The position numbers were made by a program, and so were the translations under genes. Positions 25,251-34,403 of a stretch of DNA of 64,000 bases are shown piece by piece. Within the stretch, counting starts at the first letter, position 1, and each line of letters begins with the position of its first letter. Origin of the DNA: Caulobacter sp. RHG1 (GTDB taxonomy: Bacteria; Pseudomonadota; Alphaproteobacteria; Caulobacterales; Caulobacteraceae). The notes beneath the pieces are model-generated. The model did not search any database. It saw only the letters and a list, made by a program, of their open reading frames with translations, and was not told the DNA's origin. Location of the stretch: the NCBI RefSeq assembly GCF_013181195.1, contig NZ_SMZP01000004.1, positions 1 through 64,000 of the forward strand, read 5' to 3'.

Positions 25251-26336
25251 TCAGCTGGCCTCGGCCGCGATCGCCAGGCGCTGCTTGGGGAAGGCCTCGG
25301 GCAGTTCGTCGCGCAGGAAGGCCATCATCTTTTCGCGGACTTCGCAACGCAGGTCGAAGGTCTTGGGCGCATTGCGGGCGCTGACCAGGCAACGGATCTC
25401 CATCACCTCGGGTCTGATATCGGTGACCGCCAGATTGACGACCTTGCCGTCCCACAGCGGCGAGTCCTTGGCGATCTCCTCCAGCTTGGCGCGCAGGCGG
25501 TCGACCGGCGCGGCGGGATCGACATAGAGCATGGCCGTGCCGATCAGGGCGGCGCTCTCGCGGGTCCAGTTCTGGAATGGCGTCTGGATGAAGTAGCTGA
25601 GCGGCAGCACCATCCGCCGCCAGTCCCACAGTCGCACCACGACGTAGGTGGCGTTGATCTCCTCGATGTTCCCCCATTCTTTTTCGACGATGACGGCGTC
25701 GTCGATGCGGATCGGCTGGGTGACGGCGATCTGGATACCGGCGATCAGGTTGGTCAGCAGCGGCTGCAGCGCCAGGCCGACGATCAGCGAGGCCGCACCG
25801 CCGGCCGCCAGTAGGCTGACGCCCCACTGCCGCACGCCGGGGATGGTCATCAGAGCCAGGGCCAGGGTGACGATGCCGACGAGGATGGCCACCGCGCGCC
25901 GCAGGATCCGCACCTGGGTGATGTGCTTGCGGGCCAGCAGGTTGTCTTCGACGTCGACCTTGAAGCCCCGCAGGTAGAGCGCGGCGGCGATGTCCAGCGC
26001 CGTCATGGCCATCCAGCCCAGCAGCAGGATGAACAGCACCAGCAAGCCATGGCGCGCAGCGTTCGACTGGATCTCGTTGAGCGGGGAGGCCGTCACCGCC
26101 GGGCCCAGGGCCGCGACGATGATCGCCAGTCGTGTCACGCGCCGGGTGCGGGCGATCAAGGCCTGCCAGAAGGCGTCGCGCTTGGAGAGGCTATGGCGGA
26201 CGATCCGCACCAGCACGGCGTGGACGGTGAGGGCGATGGTCACGGCCAGAGCGATCAGCGCGATGCTGACGAGCCAAGGCGGCGCCCAGCCGATCAGCCA
26301 GACGGAGTCGGAAAGCCAGTTCTGTACGCGGGTCAT
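25251..26336 (-). CDS. MscS-family mechanosensitive channel
   Basis: A 361-residue inner-membrane channel that releases solutes under hypo-osmotic stress. About five N-terminal hydrophobic helices precede the pore helix (WGVSLLAAGGAASLIVGLALQPLLTNLIAG). The cytoplasmic beta domain follows (PIRIDDAVIVEKEWGNIEEINATYVVVRLWDWRRMVLPLSYFI). The ATG at 26336 is chosen because the other in-frame ATG (26372) sits directly behind the receptor gene's terminator T tract and has no ribosome site. Even so, the ribosome site at 26336 is weak. Confidence 0.88.
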   Translation of the reverse strand: MTRVQNWLSDSVWLIGWAPPWLVSIALIALAVTIALTVHAVLVRIVRHSLSKRDAFWQALIARTRRVTRLAIIVAALGPAVTASPLNEIQSNAARHGLLVLFILLLGWMAMTALDIAAALYLRGFKVDVEDNLLARKHITQVRILRRAVAILVGIVTLALALMTIPGVRQWGVSLLAAGGAASLIVGLALQPLLTNLIAGIQIAVTQPIRIDDAVIVEKEWGNIEEINATYVVVRLWDWRRMVLPLSYFIQTPFQNWTRESAALIGTAMLYVDPAAPVDRLRAKLEEIAKDSPLWDGKVVNLAVTDIRPEVMEIRCLVSARNAPKTFDLRCEVREKMMAFLRDELPEAFPKQRLAIAAEAS

Positions 26337-26374
26337 GCGGGGGCGAACGTCCCCCGGCGCGGAAGGCTGCATGA

Positions 26375-26413
26375 CAAAAAAAGAAAGGGCCGCGTCGGTG
26401 TCGACGCGGCCCC
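26375..26413 (-). terminator. Terminator after the first TonB receptor
   Basis: On the - strand, an 11-bp perfect stem (GGGCCGCGTCG and its complement) with a 4-nt loop is followed by TTTC and seven T. Confidence 0.9.
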
Positions 26414-26446
26414 AGTCAAAGCGTTGGGAGGAATTAACGCTCTAGA

Positions 26447-29400
26447 TCAGTAGACGAAGCGGACGCCGCCGAAGATCGAGCGGCCGACCGCGGCGTAACG
26501 CGTCACGACCGGGTCGTTCTCGTAGGCCCAGCGGTTCTCCGTCTGGTTCGTCAGGTTCAGGGCTTCCAGCGAGAACGTGATGTTGTCGTTCAGCTTGTAG
26601 GTCATCGAGCCGTCCAGGTTGAACGTGCTTTTGTTGCCCAGGAAGTCGTTGACCAGCGGGCTGTCGCAGTAGCCCGGCTCACAGGTGCCGGCCGCGATCG
26701 GGTACTGGGTCTTGTAGTTGGTGCGGTAGGCCGACGACAGGCGGGCGCTGAACTTCTCGACTTCATAATAGACGGTGAAGTTGAAGGCGTTCGGCGAGGC
26801 GCCGGTGAACGGGCCCTTGGCGGTGATGGCGGCCGTGCCCAGGCGGGCGTTGGCCGGAGTCACGATGTACTCCATCTCCGACTGCAGGTGCGTGGCGTTG
26901 AACTGCACGCCCAGGTTCTTGAAGTACCAGGGCAGGAAGGTCAGGTTCTGCTGGTAGTTGAACTCGATGCCGCGGATGTAGCCGCCGGGCGCATCGCCGA
27001 ACTGGCGAACGTCGAACGGGTTGTTGGCGTCGATATAGGCGACCGCCTGCGGGTTGGTCTGGGCCGCGCGCAGCGCCGCGATGGCGTCGGCGTCCAGGAA
27101 CGCGCTGAGGTTCGAGGCCGAGACCAGGGTCTGCGGGAAGTTCGAGATGTCCTTGTTGAACACCGCGACCGAGACCAGGGCGCCGGGCTGGAAGTACCAT
27201 TCCAGGCTCAGGTCCAGGTTGGTGGCGCGGAACGGTTCCAGCTTCGGATTGCCGACCGTCAGCGAGCCGCCGACCGTCGCGCCGTTCGAGGGCACGCTGA
27301 TCGAGGTCACGTTCGGGGCCAGGTTGGCCAGCAGCGGACGGGCCATGACCTTGGCGGCGCCGAAGCGCAGCAGCATGTTGTCATAGACCTCGTACGAGGC
27401 GTTCAGCGAGGGCAGGAAGTCGTTGTACTTGTTGTGGCCCGAGATCGGACGCGAGGTGTTGGTCAGGCCGTCGGAGTCGATTTCGGTGATCGCATAGCGG
27501 CCGCCGAGGTTACCGCGCAGCTCACGACCGAACAGCTCGGTGTCGTAGTCGAACTGGACGTAGTAGCTGGTGCTGGTTTCGTCGACCGAATAGCGGTTGG
27601 CCGCGCTCGCCAGGTACGACAGACGCCAGTCGCCGTACTTGTTGATGCAGTTACAGTCGAAGTTGAACAGGCTGACCATCTTGTTCAGGTCGGGCGCCAG
27701 GAACGAGGTCGTGGTGCCGGCCGGGACGTCGAGGCCGGTGCCCCAGTTGATGATCTTGCTGACCGAGGCGATGTTCGAATTGCCTTCACGCAGCGACGGG
27801 TTCAGCGTTTCGCCGGTCAGACGGCGATATTCCGAGGTGCCGAAGCCGTACTTGCGGCGGCTGGCGCCGAACCGGACGGCGTAGTTGTCGTCCAGGTCGT
27901 ACTTGAAGTCCAAGCGGAAGGTTTCGTAGTCGTTGCGGGTGTAGCGCTGGAAGTGGCGCAGGGCCGAGTAGCCCTTCACGAAGTCCCAGGCGCCCGTCTG
28001 CGTCGCGTCGAAGCCCAGGTTCAGCATCGGCATGTCGCCACCGCCGCGCGCGTCGTAGACGAGGTAGTCGTTGCCGGCCACGCCCTGACCGCTGTCCAGA
28101 CGGATGAAGTCCGCCAGCAGGCCCTGGGTCTTATTGTTCGACGACGACTTGCCGTAAATGCCGGTCATCGAGAACCGGTCATTGAACTCGTGGTCGAGGC
28201 GCAGCGAGGTCTGACGGAAGTAGGTGCTGAAGAAGGCGGCGTCGGCGGCCGAGCGCAGGTCGACGTTACCCAGCTTCAGGTAGTCGGCGTTGGCGCCCGA
28301 AGCGCTGAGAGCGCCGTCGATCAGCTTCACCGACGGGCGGCCGATGAACTGGGTCAGCATCGCGATGCCGGCCGGGTCGGCCACGTAACCCACCGAACCA
28401 CGATTGTTGTAGTAGTCGTACGGGTCGAGGTTGTTGGGGTTGTAGCTGAAGGCCATGCCCGGGACGAGCGCGCCGCCGTTCATGGACTGGCCGCAGTCGA
28501 TGGCGTCCTGGATCGCGCTGGCCGCTCGCGCCGTGCAGTTGGCGTACAGAGCGCGCTTGGTGGCGATGTCGCTGCTGGCGCTGATGCCGTTCAGGTTGGC
28601 GTTGGTGTTGTTACGGTTCAGGCCGACGGTCTGGATCTGGTAGTTGACCGAGTCCTGCTTCAGCTCCGAATAGGCCCAGTCCAGCGACACCGTGGTGCGG
28701 CTGGTCGGACGCCATTGCAGGGCGCCGGTCATGCCGGTGCGCTTCTGGTCCAGGTCCTGCTGGTTCAGGGTGGCCAGAGCCGGGATGCGGGCCAGCGGGC
28801 CGGCGGCGGTGATCTGGCCGTTGGCGACGGTGGCCGTCGTCGGGTTGTTGATCAGGTTGTAGGCGGCCGGATTCGAACCCGTCAGGGCCGAGCAGACCGC
28901 GGCGTTGGTGATGTTGACGCCGGGGATCACGCCATTGTTGCAGGCGGTGCCAGTCGGGGCGGCGAAGCCCTGGCGACCCGGGGTCGCAGTGGTCGAACCC
29001 GTGCCCAGGAACGTCGACTGACGATACAGGTAGTCCGACTGGCCGGCCTGACGGGCGTAGCTGTCGATGACTTGGCTGCGCTTGTTGAAGGCCAGCGAGA
29101 ACAGGGCGCCGAATTCACCCCAGTTGGTGTCCCAGCGGTCCGAGACCAGGCCGGCGAAGCGCGGCGAGTGGCTGCCGCCGTTCTTGTAATAGGCGTCCTG
29201 CACCGACAGGGCCAGGCGACGGCCCTTGAAGCTCAGCGGGCGACCGGTTTCCAGGTCGACGGTGGCGCCCAGCGAACCTTCGTCGGTCTCGGCCGAGGCG
29301 GTCTTCTGGACCTTCAGGGCGTTGAAGAGTTCCGAGGCGAAGGTGTTGAAGTCGAAACCGCGCGAGCGGTTGGCGCTGTCGCCGGCGGCCGACGGACCAG

Positions 29401-29833
29401 CCGTCGACAGGGCTTCCAGGCCGTTCAGGCGCACGCGGGTGAAGTCGCTGCCCAGGCCGCGGACGGTGATGGTGCGGCCTTCGCCGTTTTCACGGTCGAT
29501 CGAGACGCCCGGCAGGCGCTGCAGCGACTCGGCCAAGTTGGCGTCGGGGAAGTCGGCGATGTCCTCGGCGTTGATGGCGTCGACCATCGTGTTCGAGTTG
29601 CGCTTCAGGCTGATGGCGCTCTGCAGGGCGGCGCGATAGCCGGTGACGACGACGGCTTCGACTTCGGCGCTTTCGGCTTCAGGAGCCGGGGCGGCTTGCG
29701 CGGGGGCAGGCGCGGCCTGCTCCTGAGCGAAGGCGGCGCTGGCCGACAGGCTGGCGGCGGCGATGGTCAAGGCGCCCAGGGACGCTTGAGCCAGAAGCGC
29801 GCATGCGCGGCGATGCTTGGAATTAATTTGCAC
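26447..29833 (-). CDS. TonB-dependent receptor, carbohydrate-type (Xanthomonas/Caulobacter family)
   Basis: A 1128-residue outer-membrane active transporter. It has an N-terminal signal peptide ending ASAAFA, an Ala/Pro-rich linker, and a TonB box region EVEAVVVTGYRAAL. The plug domain includes DFPDANLAESLQRLPGVSIDRENGEG and TVRGLGSDFTRVRLNG, and the long beta-barrel ends in the aromatic FGGVRFVY. The plug motif is that of the large Caulobacter/Xanthomonas subfamily often used for plant glycans; the ligand here is unknown. The GTG at 29833 has an excellent GGGAGGGA ribosome site. The LacI-like operators upstream suggest sugar induction. A terminator follows. Confidence 0.93.
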   Translation of the reverse strand: MQINSKHRRACALLAQASLGALTIAAASLSASAAFAQEQAAPAPAQAAPAPEAESAEVEAVVVTGYRAALQSAISLKRNSNTMVDAINAEDIADFPDANLAESLQRLPGVSIDRENGEGRTITVRGLGSDFTRVRLNGLEALSTAGPSAAGDSANRSRGFDFNTFASELFNALKVQKTASAETDEGSLGATVDLETGRPLSFKGRRLALSVQDAYYKNGGSHSPRFAGLVSDRWDTNWGEFGALFSLAFNKRSQVIDSYARQAGQSDYLYRQSTFLGTGSTTATPGRQGFAAPTGTACNNGVIPGVNITNAAVCSALTGSNPAAYNLINNPTTATVANGQITAAGPLARIPALATLNQQDLDQKRTGMTGALQWRPTSRTTVSLDWAYSELKQDSVNYQIQTVGLNRNNTNANLNGISASSDIATKRALYANCTARAASAIQDAIDCGQSMNGGALVPGMAFSYNPNNLDPYDYYNNRGSVGYVADPAGIAMLTQFIGRPSVKLIDGALSASGANADYLKLGNVDLRSAADAAFFSTYFRQTSLRLDHEFNDRFSMTGIYGKSSSNNKTQGLLADFIRLDSGQGVAGNDYLVYDARGGGDMPMLNLGFDATQTGAWDFVKGYSALRHFQRYTRNDYETFRLDFKYDLDDNYAVRFGASRRKYGFGTSEYRRLTGETLNPSLREGNSNIASVSKIINWGTGLDVPAGTTTSFLAPDLNKMVSLFNFDCNCINKYGDWRLSYLASAANRYSVDETSTSYYVQFDYDTELFGRELRGNLGGRYAITEIDSDGLTNTSRPISGHNKYNDFLPSLNASYEVYDNMLLRFGAAKVMARPLLANLAPNVTSISVPSNGATVGGSLTVGNPKLEPFRATNLDLSLEWYFQPGALVSVAVFNKDISNFPQTLVSASNLSAFLDADAIAALRAAQTNPQAVAYIDANNPFDVRQFGDAPGGYIRGIEFNYQQNLTFLPWYFKNLGVQFNATHLQSEMEYIVTPANARLGTAAITAKGPFTGASPNAFNFTVYYEVEKFSARLSSAYRTNYKTQYPIAAGTCEPGYCDSPLVNDFLGNKSTFNLDGSMTYKLNDNITFSLEALNLTNQTENRWAYENDPVVTRYAAVGRSIFGGVRFVY

Positions 29834-29901
29834 GGTTCCCTCCCGGAAAGTTGAAAAAGGTCCCGGCTCTTTTTGAGTGGACGGCCGGTCCCAGAAAAGG
29901 C

Positions 29902-29915
29902 TGGTAGCGCTAACG
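29902..29915. promoter_or_regulatory. LacI-type operator at the TonB receptor
   Basis: TGGTAGCGCTAACG is built on a central AGCGCT palindrome. Its complement differs at one base from the xylose-operon operator I recall for Caulobacter (TGTTAGCGCTACCA). It lies about 70 bp before the receptor start. Confidence 0.6.
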
Positions 29916-29918
29916 GAT

Positions 29919-29950
29919 ACCGGTGTCATCTGCAAGAGAAACCGGTGTCA
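29919..29950. promoter_or_regulatory. Tandem ACCGGTGTCA boxes
   Basis: ACCGGTGTCA occurs at 29919-29928 and again at 29941-29950, 22 bp apart (two helical turns), in the same orientation. Each is one half plus an imperfect other half of a TGACACCGGTGTCA-type palindrome, a LacI-family form. Confidence 0.55.
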
Positions 29951-30091
29951 GATGAAACTTTGTAGCATTTGTCAAAAACTGAGCGCCGCAATCCGGTCGC
30001 GTTTCCTCGCGGGAGGATGTGGCGTGAAAACGCTGATAAAGGGTTGAAAATTCTGCCCAATGAACAGCCGCGGTTGACGTTTGCGGCAGGC

Positions 30092-30127
30092 AAGAAGAAG
30101 CCCGCCGCCGTCGCCGGGGCGGGCCTC
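30092..30127 (-). terminator. Terminator after trmFO
   Basis: On the - strand, GCCCGCC/GGCGGGC arms are followed by TTCTTCTT, about 22 nt after the stop codon. Confidence 0.75.
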
Positions 30128-30148
30128 CTTAAGGGCTCGATTTTGGGA

Positions 30149-31573
30149 TCAACCGGCCTGCCAGGCGTCCAGATCGGCCAGGGCGCGCAGGCTCATCAGC
30201 CGTTTCTTGGCCCGTCCGCGCTCTTTGAGCGGAATCTTCTTGCCCTCTTCGTCGACCTTGGGGGCCTCTAGCGGCGGCAGCAGCCCGTAGTTGATGTTCA
30301 TCGGCTGGAAGCTGCCCGGACCGTTGCCGGCCGCCAGGTGGCCGCCGGTGATGTGCTCGACCAGAGCGCCCAGGGCCGTCGTCGGCGGCGGGGCGTCGAT
30401 CGGCGCGCCCTTGCGGTCGGCGGCGGCGAAACGGCCTGTCAGCAGGCCCATGGCGGCGCTCTCGACATAGCCTTCCACGCCCGTCACCTGGCCGGCGAAG
30501 CGCAGGCGCGGATGGGCCTTGAGGCGCAGCGAGCGGTCCAGCAGCTTGGGCGAATTGATGAAGGTGTTGCGATGCAGGCCGCCCAGGCGGGCGAACTGGG
30601 CGTTCTCCAGGCCCGGGATCATCCTGAAGGTGTCAGCCTGGACGCCATGCTTCAGTTTGGTCTGGAAGCCGACCATGTTCCACAGCGTGGCCAGGGCGTT
30701 GTCCTGTCGCAGTTGGACGATGGCGTAGGACTTGACGGTCGGGTCGCGCGGGTTGGTCAGGCCGACTGGCTTCATCGGGCCGTGGCGCAGGGTCTCGCGG
30801 CCACGCTCGGCCATCACCTCGATCGGCAGGCAGCCGTCGAAATAGGGGACGTTCTCCCACTCCTTGAATTCCGACTTGGGGCCTTCCAGCAGGGCGTCGA
30901 TGAAGGCCTCGTACTGCTCCTTGTTCATGGGGCAGTTGATGTAGGCGGCGGCGTCGCCGCCGGGGCCTTCCTTGTCGTAGCGCGACTGGCGCCACGCCTT
31001 GTCCATGTCGATCGAGTCGAAATGGATGATCGGAGCGATGGCGTCGAAGAAGCTGAGCTGGCCTTCGCCGGTGGCGTCCAGGATCGCCTGGGCCAGGGCG
31101 GGCGAGGTCAGCGGGCCGGTGGCGACGATGACATTGTCCCACTCTTCCGGCGGCAGGCCGGCGATCTCCTCGCGCACGATGGTGACCAGCGGGTGCTCGG
31201 ACAGGCGCTTGGTGACCTCGGCCGAGAAGCCGTCGCGGTCGACGGCCAGGGCGCCGCCGGCCGGCACCTGGTGCTGGTCGGCGCAAGCCATGATCAGGCT
31301 GTCCAGCTTGCGCATCTCGGCGTGCAGCAGGCCCACGGCGTTGAACTGCCAGTCGTCCGAACGGAACGAGTTGGAGCACACCATCTCGGCCAGGCCGTCA
31401 GTGTGGTGGGCGTCGGTGGTGACCTTTCCGGTGGCGTCGTCCTTGCGCATCTCGTGCAGGATGACGGGCACGCCAGCCTGGGCGATCTGCCAGGCGGCCT
31501 CGGAGCCGGCCAGGCCGCCGCCCACGACGTGAATGGCGATGGGGGCGGGCTTGTGGGTCGAATTCGAATTCAT
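30149..31573 (-). CDS. trmFO: Folate/FAD-dependent tRNA m5U54 methyltransferase
   Basis: Makes 5-methyluridine at position 54 of tRNA using methylenetetrahydrofolate and FADH2. This 474-residue protein has the FAD dinucleotide motif [16 protein letters not shown] near residue 15. It also has [34 protein letters not shown] and [15 protein letters not shown], all characteristic of TrmFO/Gid. The ATG at 31573 gives the family N-terminus; the frame extends upstream to 31927 only as a shadow of the divergent gene. Single gene with its own terminator. Confidence 0.96.
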   Translation of the reverse strand: MNSNSTHKPAPIAIHVVGGGLAGSEAAWQIAQAGVPVILHEMRKDDATGKVTTDAHHTDGLAEMVCSNSFRSDDWQFNAVGLLHAEMRKLDSLIMACADQHQVPAGGALAVDRDGFSAEVTKRLSEHPLVTIVREEIAGLPPEEWDNVIVATGPLTSPALAQAILDATGEGQLSFFDAIAPIIHFDSIDMDKAWRQSRYDKEGPGGDAAAYINCPMNKEQYEAFIDALLEGPKSEFKEWENVPYFDGCLPIEVMAERGRETLRHGPMKPVGLTNPRDPTVKSYAIVQLRQDNALATLWNMVGFQTKLKHGVQADTFRMIPGLENAQFARLGGLHRNTFINSPKLLDRSLRLKAHPRLRFAGQVTGVEGYVESAAMGLLTGRFAAADRKGAPIDAPPPTTALGALVEHITGGHLAAGNGPGSFQPMNINYGLLPPLEAPKVDEEGKKIPLKERGRAKKRLMSLRALADLDAWQAG

Positions 31574-31682
31574 GGCGCGCCCTATACCCCCGGCTGTCGC
31601 TTGGCGAAACCTGCGTGTAGGCTCACGCGAGGGGAAGGAGCCTTCGCGCCTGGCGCGCATGAGGCGAGCACGAGGAGGGAAG

Positions 31683-32612
31683 ATGGCGAGCTTTTCCGTG
31701 ACCGCGGCCGCGACGGCCGGTTTCGGCGTGATCGCGCGCAAGCCTTTGGCGGTGATCGGCTGGGGACTGGCCCTGGTCGTCGCACTGGCTCTGCCGGCGT
31801 TGCTGTGCGTGGCGGCCATGGGGCCGGACTTCATGCTGATGTTCCAGGCCGCCGCCCAGACGGGCGATGACGCCGAGTACCTGAACCGGCTGATGCGGAT
31901 GCAGTCGGGAATGATGGCGCTGAACATGCTCTACTGGCTGTGGTCGAGCTTCGTCTCGGCGGTGCTTTGCGCGGCGGTCTTCCGGGCGGTGCTGTCGCCG
32001 GAGCAGTCGGCCTGGGCTTATCTGCGGGTCGGTTCGCGCGAAATGTGGCTCACCCTGCTGATGCTGGTCGAGCAGGTCCTGGCGATGATCGTCGTCTTCG
32101 TCGTCGTGCTGCTGGTGGCGGTGCTGACGGCCATCGCCGGGTTCGGTGGCGGCGAGAATGGCGTCATGGCGGCCATCGTCACGGGAACCGGCGGCGCCAT
32201 CGTCGCTGGCGCGGTCCTGCTGTGGCTGGCGCTGCGCCTGTCCCTGGCTCTGCCGATGACCTTCGTCGACAACCAGTTTCGTCTGTTCGAGTCCTGGAGC
32301 CTGACCAAGGGCCACGCCCTGAAACTGCTGGGCGTGGCGCTGCTGATCGTGTTGCTGGTGCTGCTGCTGGAGGTCGTGGCTGGCGGGATCGTCGTCGGCC
32401 TGATTGTCGCCTTCGCCGGTTCGCTGTCGGGGCTGCAAAGCGCGGGGGGCGTGGACGTTCTGCTGAGCCAGGCTCCGATGACGTTGTTGCGCGCGATCTG
32501 GCCGTTCCTGGCCGCCCTGGCGGTGGTGATGTCGGTGCTGGGCGCGGTTTTGCAGCTCCTGTTCTATGCGCCCTGGGCCGCCGCCCACCGCGCCCTGACC
32601 CAGCAGCCCTAG
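31683..32612 (+). CDS. Multi-pass membrane protein, tandem paralogue 1
   Basis: A 309-residue hydrophobic protein with about six membrane segments. I do not recognise a characterised family. It shares two marks with the next three genes: an (A/R)YLR(L/V)G-x-(D/E/R)E loop (here [10 protein letters not shown] at about 118) and an RLSLALP...SWSLTKG segment after a helix at about 180-215. The architecture is reminiscent of glycerophosphodiester-phosphodiesterase membrane domains. The ribosome site GGAGGGAAG precedes the ATG. First of four same-strand paralogues. Confidence 0.8.
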   Translation: MASFSVTAAATAGFGVIARKPLAVIGWGLALVVALALPALLCVAAMGPDFMLMFQAAAQTGDDAEYLNRLMRMQSGMMALNMLYWLWSSFVSAVLCAAVFRAVLSPEQSAWAYLRVGSREMWLTLLMLVEQVLAMIVVFVVVLLVAVLTAIAGFGGGENGVMAAIVTGTGGAIVAGAVLLWLALRLSLALPMTFVDNQFRLFESWSLTKGHALKLLGVALLIVLLVLLLEVVAGGIVVGLIVAFAGSLSGLQSAGGVDVLLSQAPMTLLRAIWPFLAALAVVMSVLGAVLQLLFYAPWAAAHRALTQQP

Positions 32613-32694
32613 GACGCCATCGCCAGACGCCTCGCGACGCCATAGATTGGCCCGGCGCGGCGACTCATGGGTGAGGGCCGCGGCGGAGGTTGGA

Positions 32695-33453
32695 ATGAAG
32701 GACGGATCGGCGATGGTCGGCGCGACGCTGCGCGCGGGCTTGTCCGACGTGACGGGCGCGGTGAAGGACTGCTGGGGCGCTCTGACCCTGGCGGCCGTGC
32801 TGGGCGTAACGTCCAACCTGCTGCCGTCGGGCCTGAGCGCGGCCGTCGCTATCCTGGCCGTCGTCATCGCGCAGGGGGCGTTGTTCCGTCGCGCCTTCGG
32901 CCGACAAGGCGGGATCAAGGGCCTGCGCTGGGGACGCGACGAGTGGCGGCTGCTGGGCGCGCAGGCGATGATCCTGGCCCTGTTCCTGCTGATCGGCGCG
33001 ATCCTGATGATCATCGTCGGCGGCGTGTCGCTGGGCATCGCCCGCACCGCCGCGCCCGACTTCGACGCCAGCACGACGACGGGGTGGAAGGCGGCTTACG
33101 CCAGCGCCGGCCCGGCCGGCTTCGTCATCGCTCTGGTCCCCTTGGCCAGCCTCGCCATCCTGATCTGGCTGGGCCTGCGCCTGTCGCTGTCGGCCCCGGC
33201 CACGGTCGAGCAGTCGGGCGTGCGGGTGCTGAGCGCTTTTCCGCTGACCAAGGGCTATGTGCCGGTGCTTCTGGCGGTGGGGGTCGTGATCGTGCTGCCG
33301 GTGCTGCTGCTGAGCACGGCGATGCGTTTCGCGCCGCAAGGCCTAGTCGTCGCAGCGATCCTGGCCTTTTGCGCCTATTTCTACGCCATGCCGGCCTGGG
33401 CCGGCGCCCTGGCCCATGTCTACCGCCGCCGCGCGGCCCTGCAGGACGCCTAG
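32695..33453 (+). CDS. Multi-pass membrane protein, tandem paralogue 2
   Basis: A 252-residue membrane protein of unknown function with about six hydrophobic segments. It carries WGRDEWRLLGAQ and GLRLSLSAPATV...SAFPLTKG in positions matching paralogue 1, but lacks about 50 residues of the large first loop. The start at 32695 has GGAGG with good spacing. Its TAG stop is directly followed by the ATG of paralogue 3, so the two are coupled. Confidence 0.8.
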   Translation: MKDGSAMVGATLRAGLSDVTGAVKDCWGALTLAAVLGVTSNLLPSGLSAAVAILAVVIAQGALFRRAFGRQGGIKGLRWGRDEWRLLGAQAMILALFLLIGAILMIIVGGVSLGIARTAAPDFDASTTTGWKAAYASAGPAGFVIALVPLASLAILIWLGLRLSLSAPATVEQSGVRVLSAFPLTKGYVPVLLAVGVVIVLPVLLLSTAMRFAPQGLVVAAILAFCAYFYAMPAWAGALAHVYRRRAALQDA

Positions 33454-34311
33454 ATGTCTGTTCGCCCCGTCGACGCCGCCCTCGAGGGCGTCCGCACCCT
33501 GCGCCGCAAGCCCAAGGCCATCGCGGCCTGGGCGGCCTTCGCGCTCGTCATGCTGCCGATCCTGGGCGTGATCGTCCAAATCGTGCTGGGCCCTGAAGGC
33601 CGGGCGGTGCTTCAGGGGCGCGGCTCGTCCGCCGATCCGCGCGAGATCCTGGAGCTGGTCACCCATCTGGGCGGCGCCATGCTGCTGCTGATCATTCTGG
33701 CCCTGGCGATCGGCGCCGTGCTGGCCGCGGGGATCATCCGCTCGGTGCTTCAGCCCGGCGACAAGCGCTTCGCCTATCTGCGGCTGGGCAAGGAAGAGAT
33801 CCAGCTGCTCATCGTCTCGCTCATCACCTGGGTGGCGGCGCTGCTGGCCACGGTCATCCCTTCGGGCGCGGTGGTGCTGGGCACGGCCCTGCTGTCGGGC
33901 GGCGCGGCGACCTGGTTCGCGTTCCTGGGCGGCCTGGCCGTGATCGGCCTGTCGCTGTGGATCGCCGTGCGGCTGTCGCTGCTGGGCCCGCACGCCTTCT
34001 CGCACCACCATATCGACGTGCGCACCGCCTGGATCCAAACGCACGGCCAGTTCTGGCGGCTGCTGGCGATGTACGGACTGGTCATCGTCATGACGGCGGT
34101 GATCTCGATCGTCGGCACGATTACGGGCGCGCTGGTCGGCTGGATCATCAGCCTGGTGACGGGCTACTCGGCTCTGATCTCGGCTTCGCTGGTCAATATC
34201 TTCCTGGTGCCGATCGTCCTGACCCTGCAGGCGGTGGTCGTGACCTCGGCTCCGGCCCGCGCCTTCGCCCACCTCAATCAAGATGAGATCGACGCCGGCC
34301 TGCACGACTGA
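33454..34311 (+). CDS. Multi-pass membrane protein, tandem paralogue 3
   Basis: A 285-residue membrane protein of unknown function, with AYLRLGKEEIQLL at about 107 and AVRLSLLGPHAF...WIQTHG after it. A proline-containing amphipathic stretch near residues 45-60 faces an extra loop. It starts at the base after the previous stop, leaving no room for a separate promoter. Confidence 0.8.
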   Translation: MSVRPVDAALEGVRTLRRKPKAIAAWAAFALVMLPILGVIVQIVLGPEGRAVLQGRGSSADPREILELVTHLGGAMLLLIILALAIGAVLAAGIIRSVLQPGDKRFAYLRLGKEEIQLLIVSLITWVAALLATVIPSGAVVLGTALLSGGAATWFAFLGGLAVIGLSLWIAVRLSLLGPHAFSHHHIDVRTAWIQTHGQFWRLLAMYGLVIVMTAVISIVGTITGALVGWIISLVTGYSALISASLVNIFLVPIVLTLQAVVVTSAPARAFAHLNQDEIDAGLHD

Positions 34312-34403
34312 CCCGCACCCGAAAAGTGGGGAGAAGGCCTGTCGAAGCGGCTCGAACCTTGTTAGGCCTGTCGGCCAATTCACGATCCTTTCCAGGGCCA
34401 CAC

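Larger units (their letters stand above)
29834..30148. other. Regulatory region between trmFO and the TonB receptor
   Basis: 315 bp containing the receptor's ribosome site and operators (near 29902-29950) and the trmFO terminator (30092-30127). The stretch 29951-30090 shows no gene. Confidence 0.6.

Noticed and set aside
26337..26372. Upstream ATG of the MscS gene
   Set aside because: It follows the T tract of the neighbouring terminator directly and has no ribosome site.
26888..29854. 988-codon + strand frame opposite the TonB receptor
   Set aside because: The sequence is low-complexity Val/Arg/Gly/Asp typical of an antisense shadow, while the - strand carries full receptor motifs.
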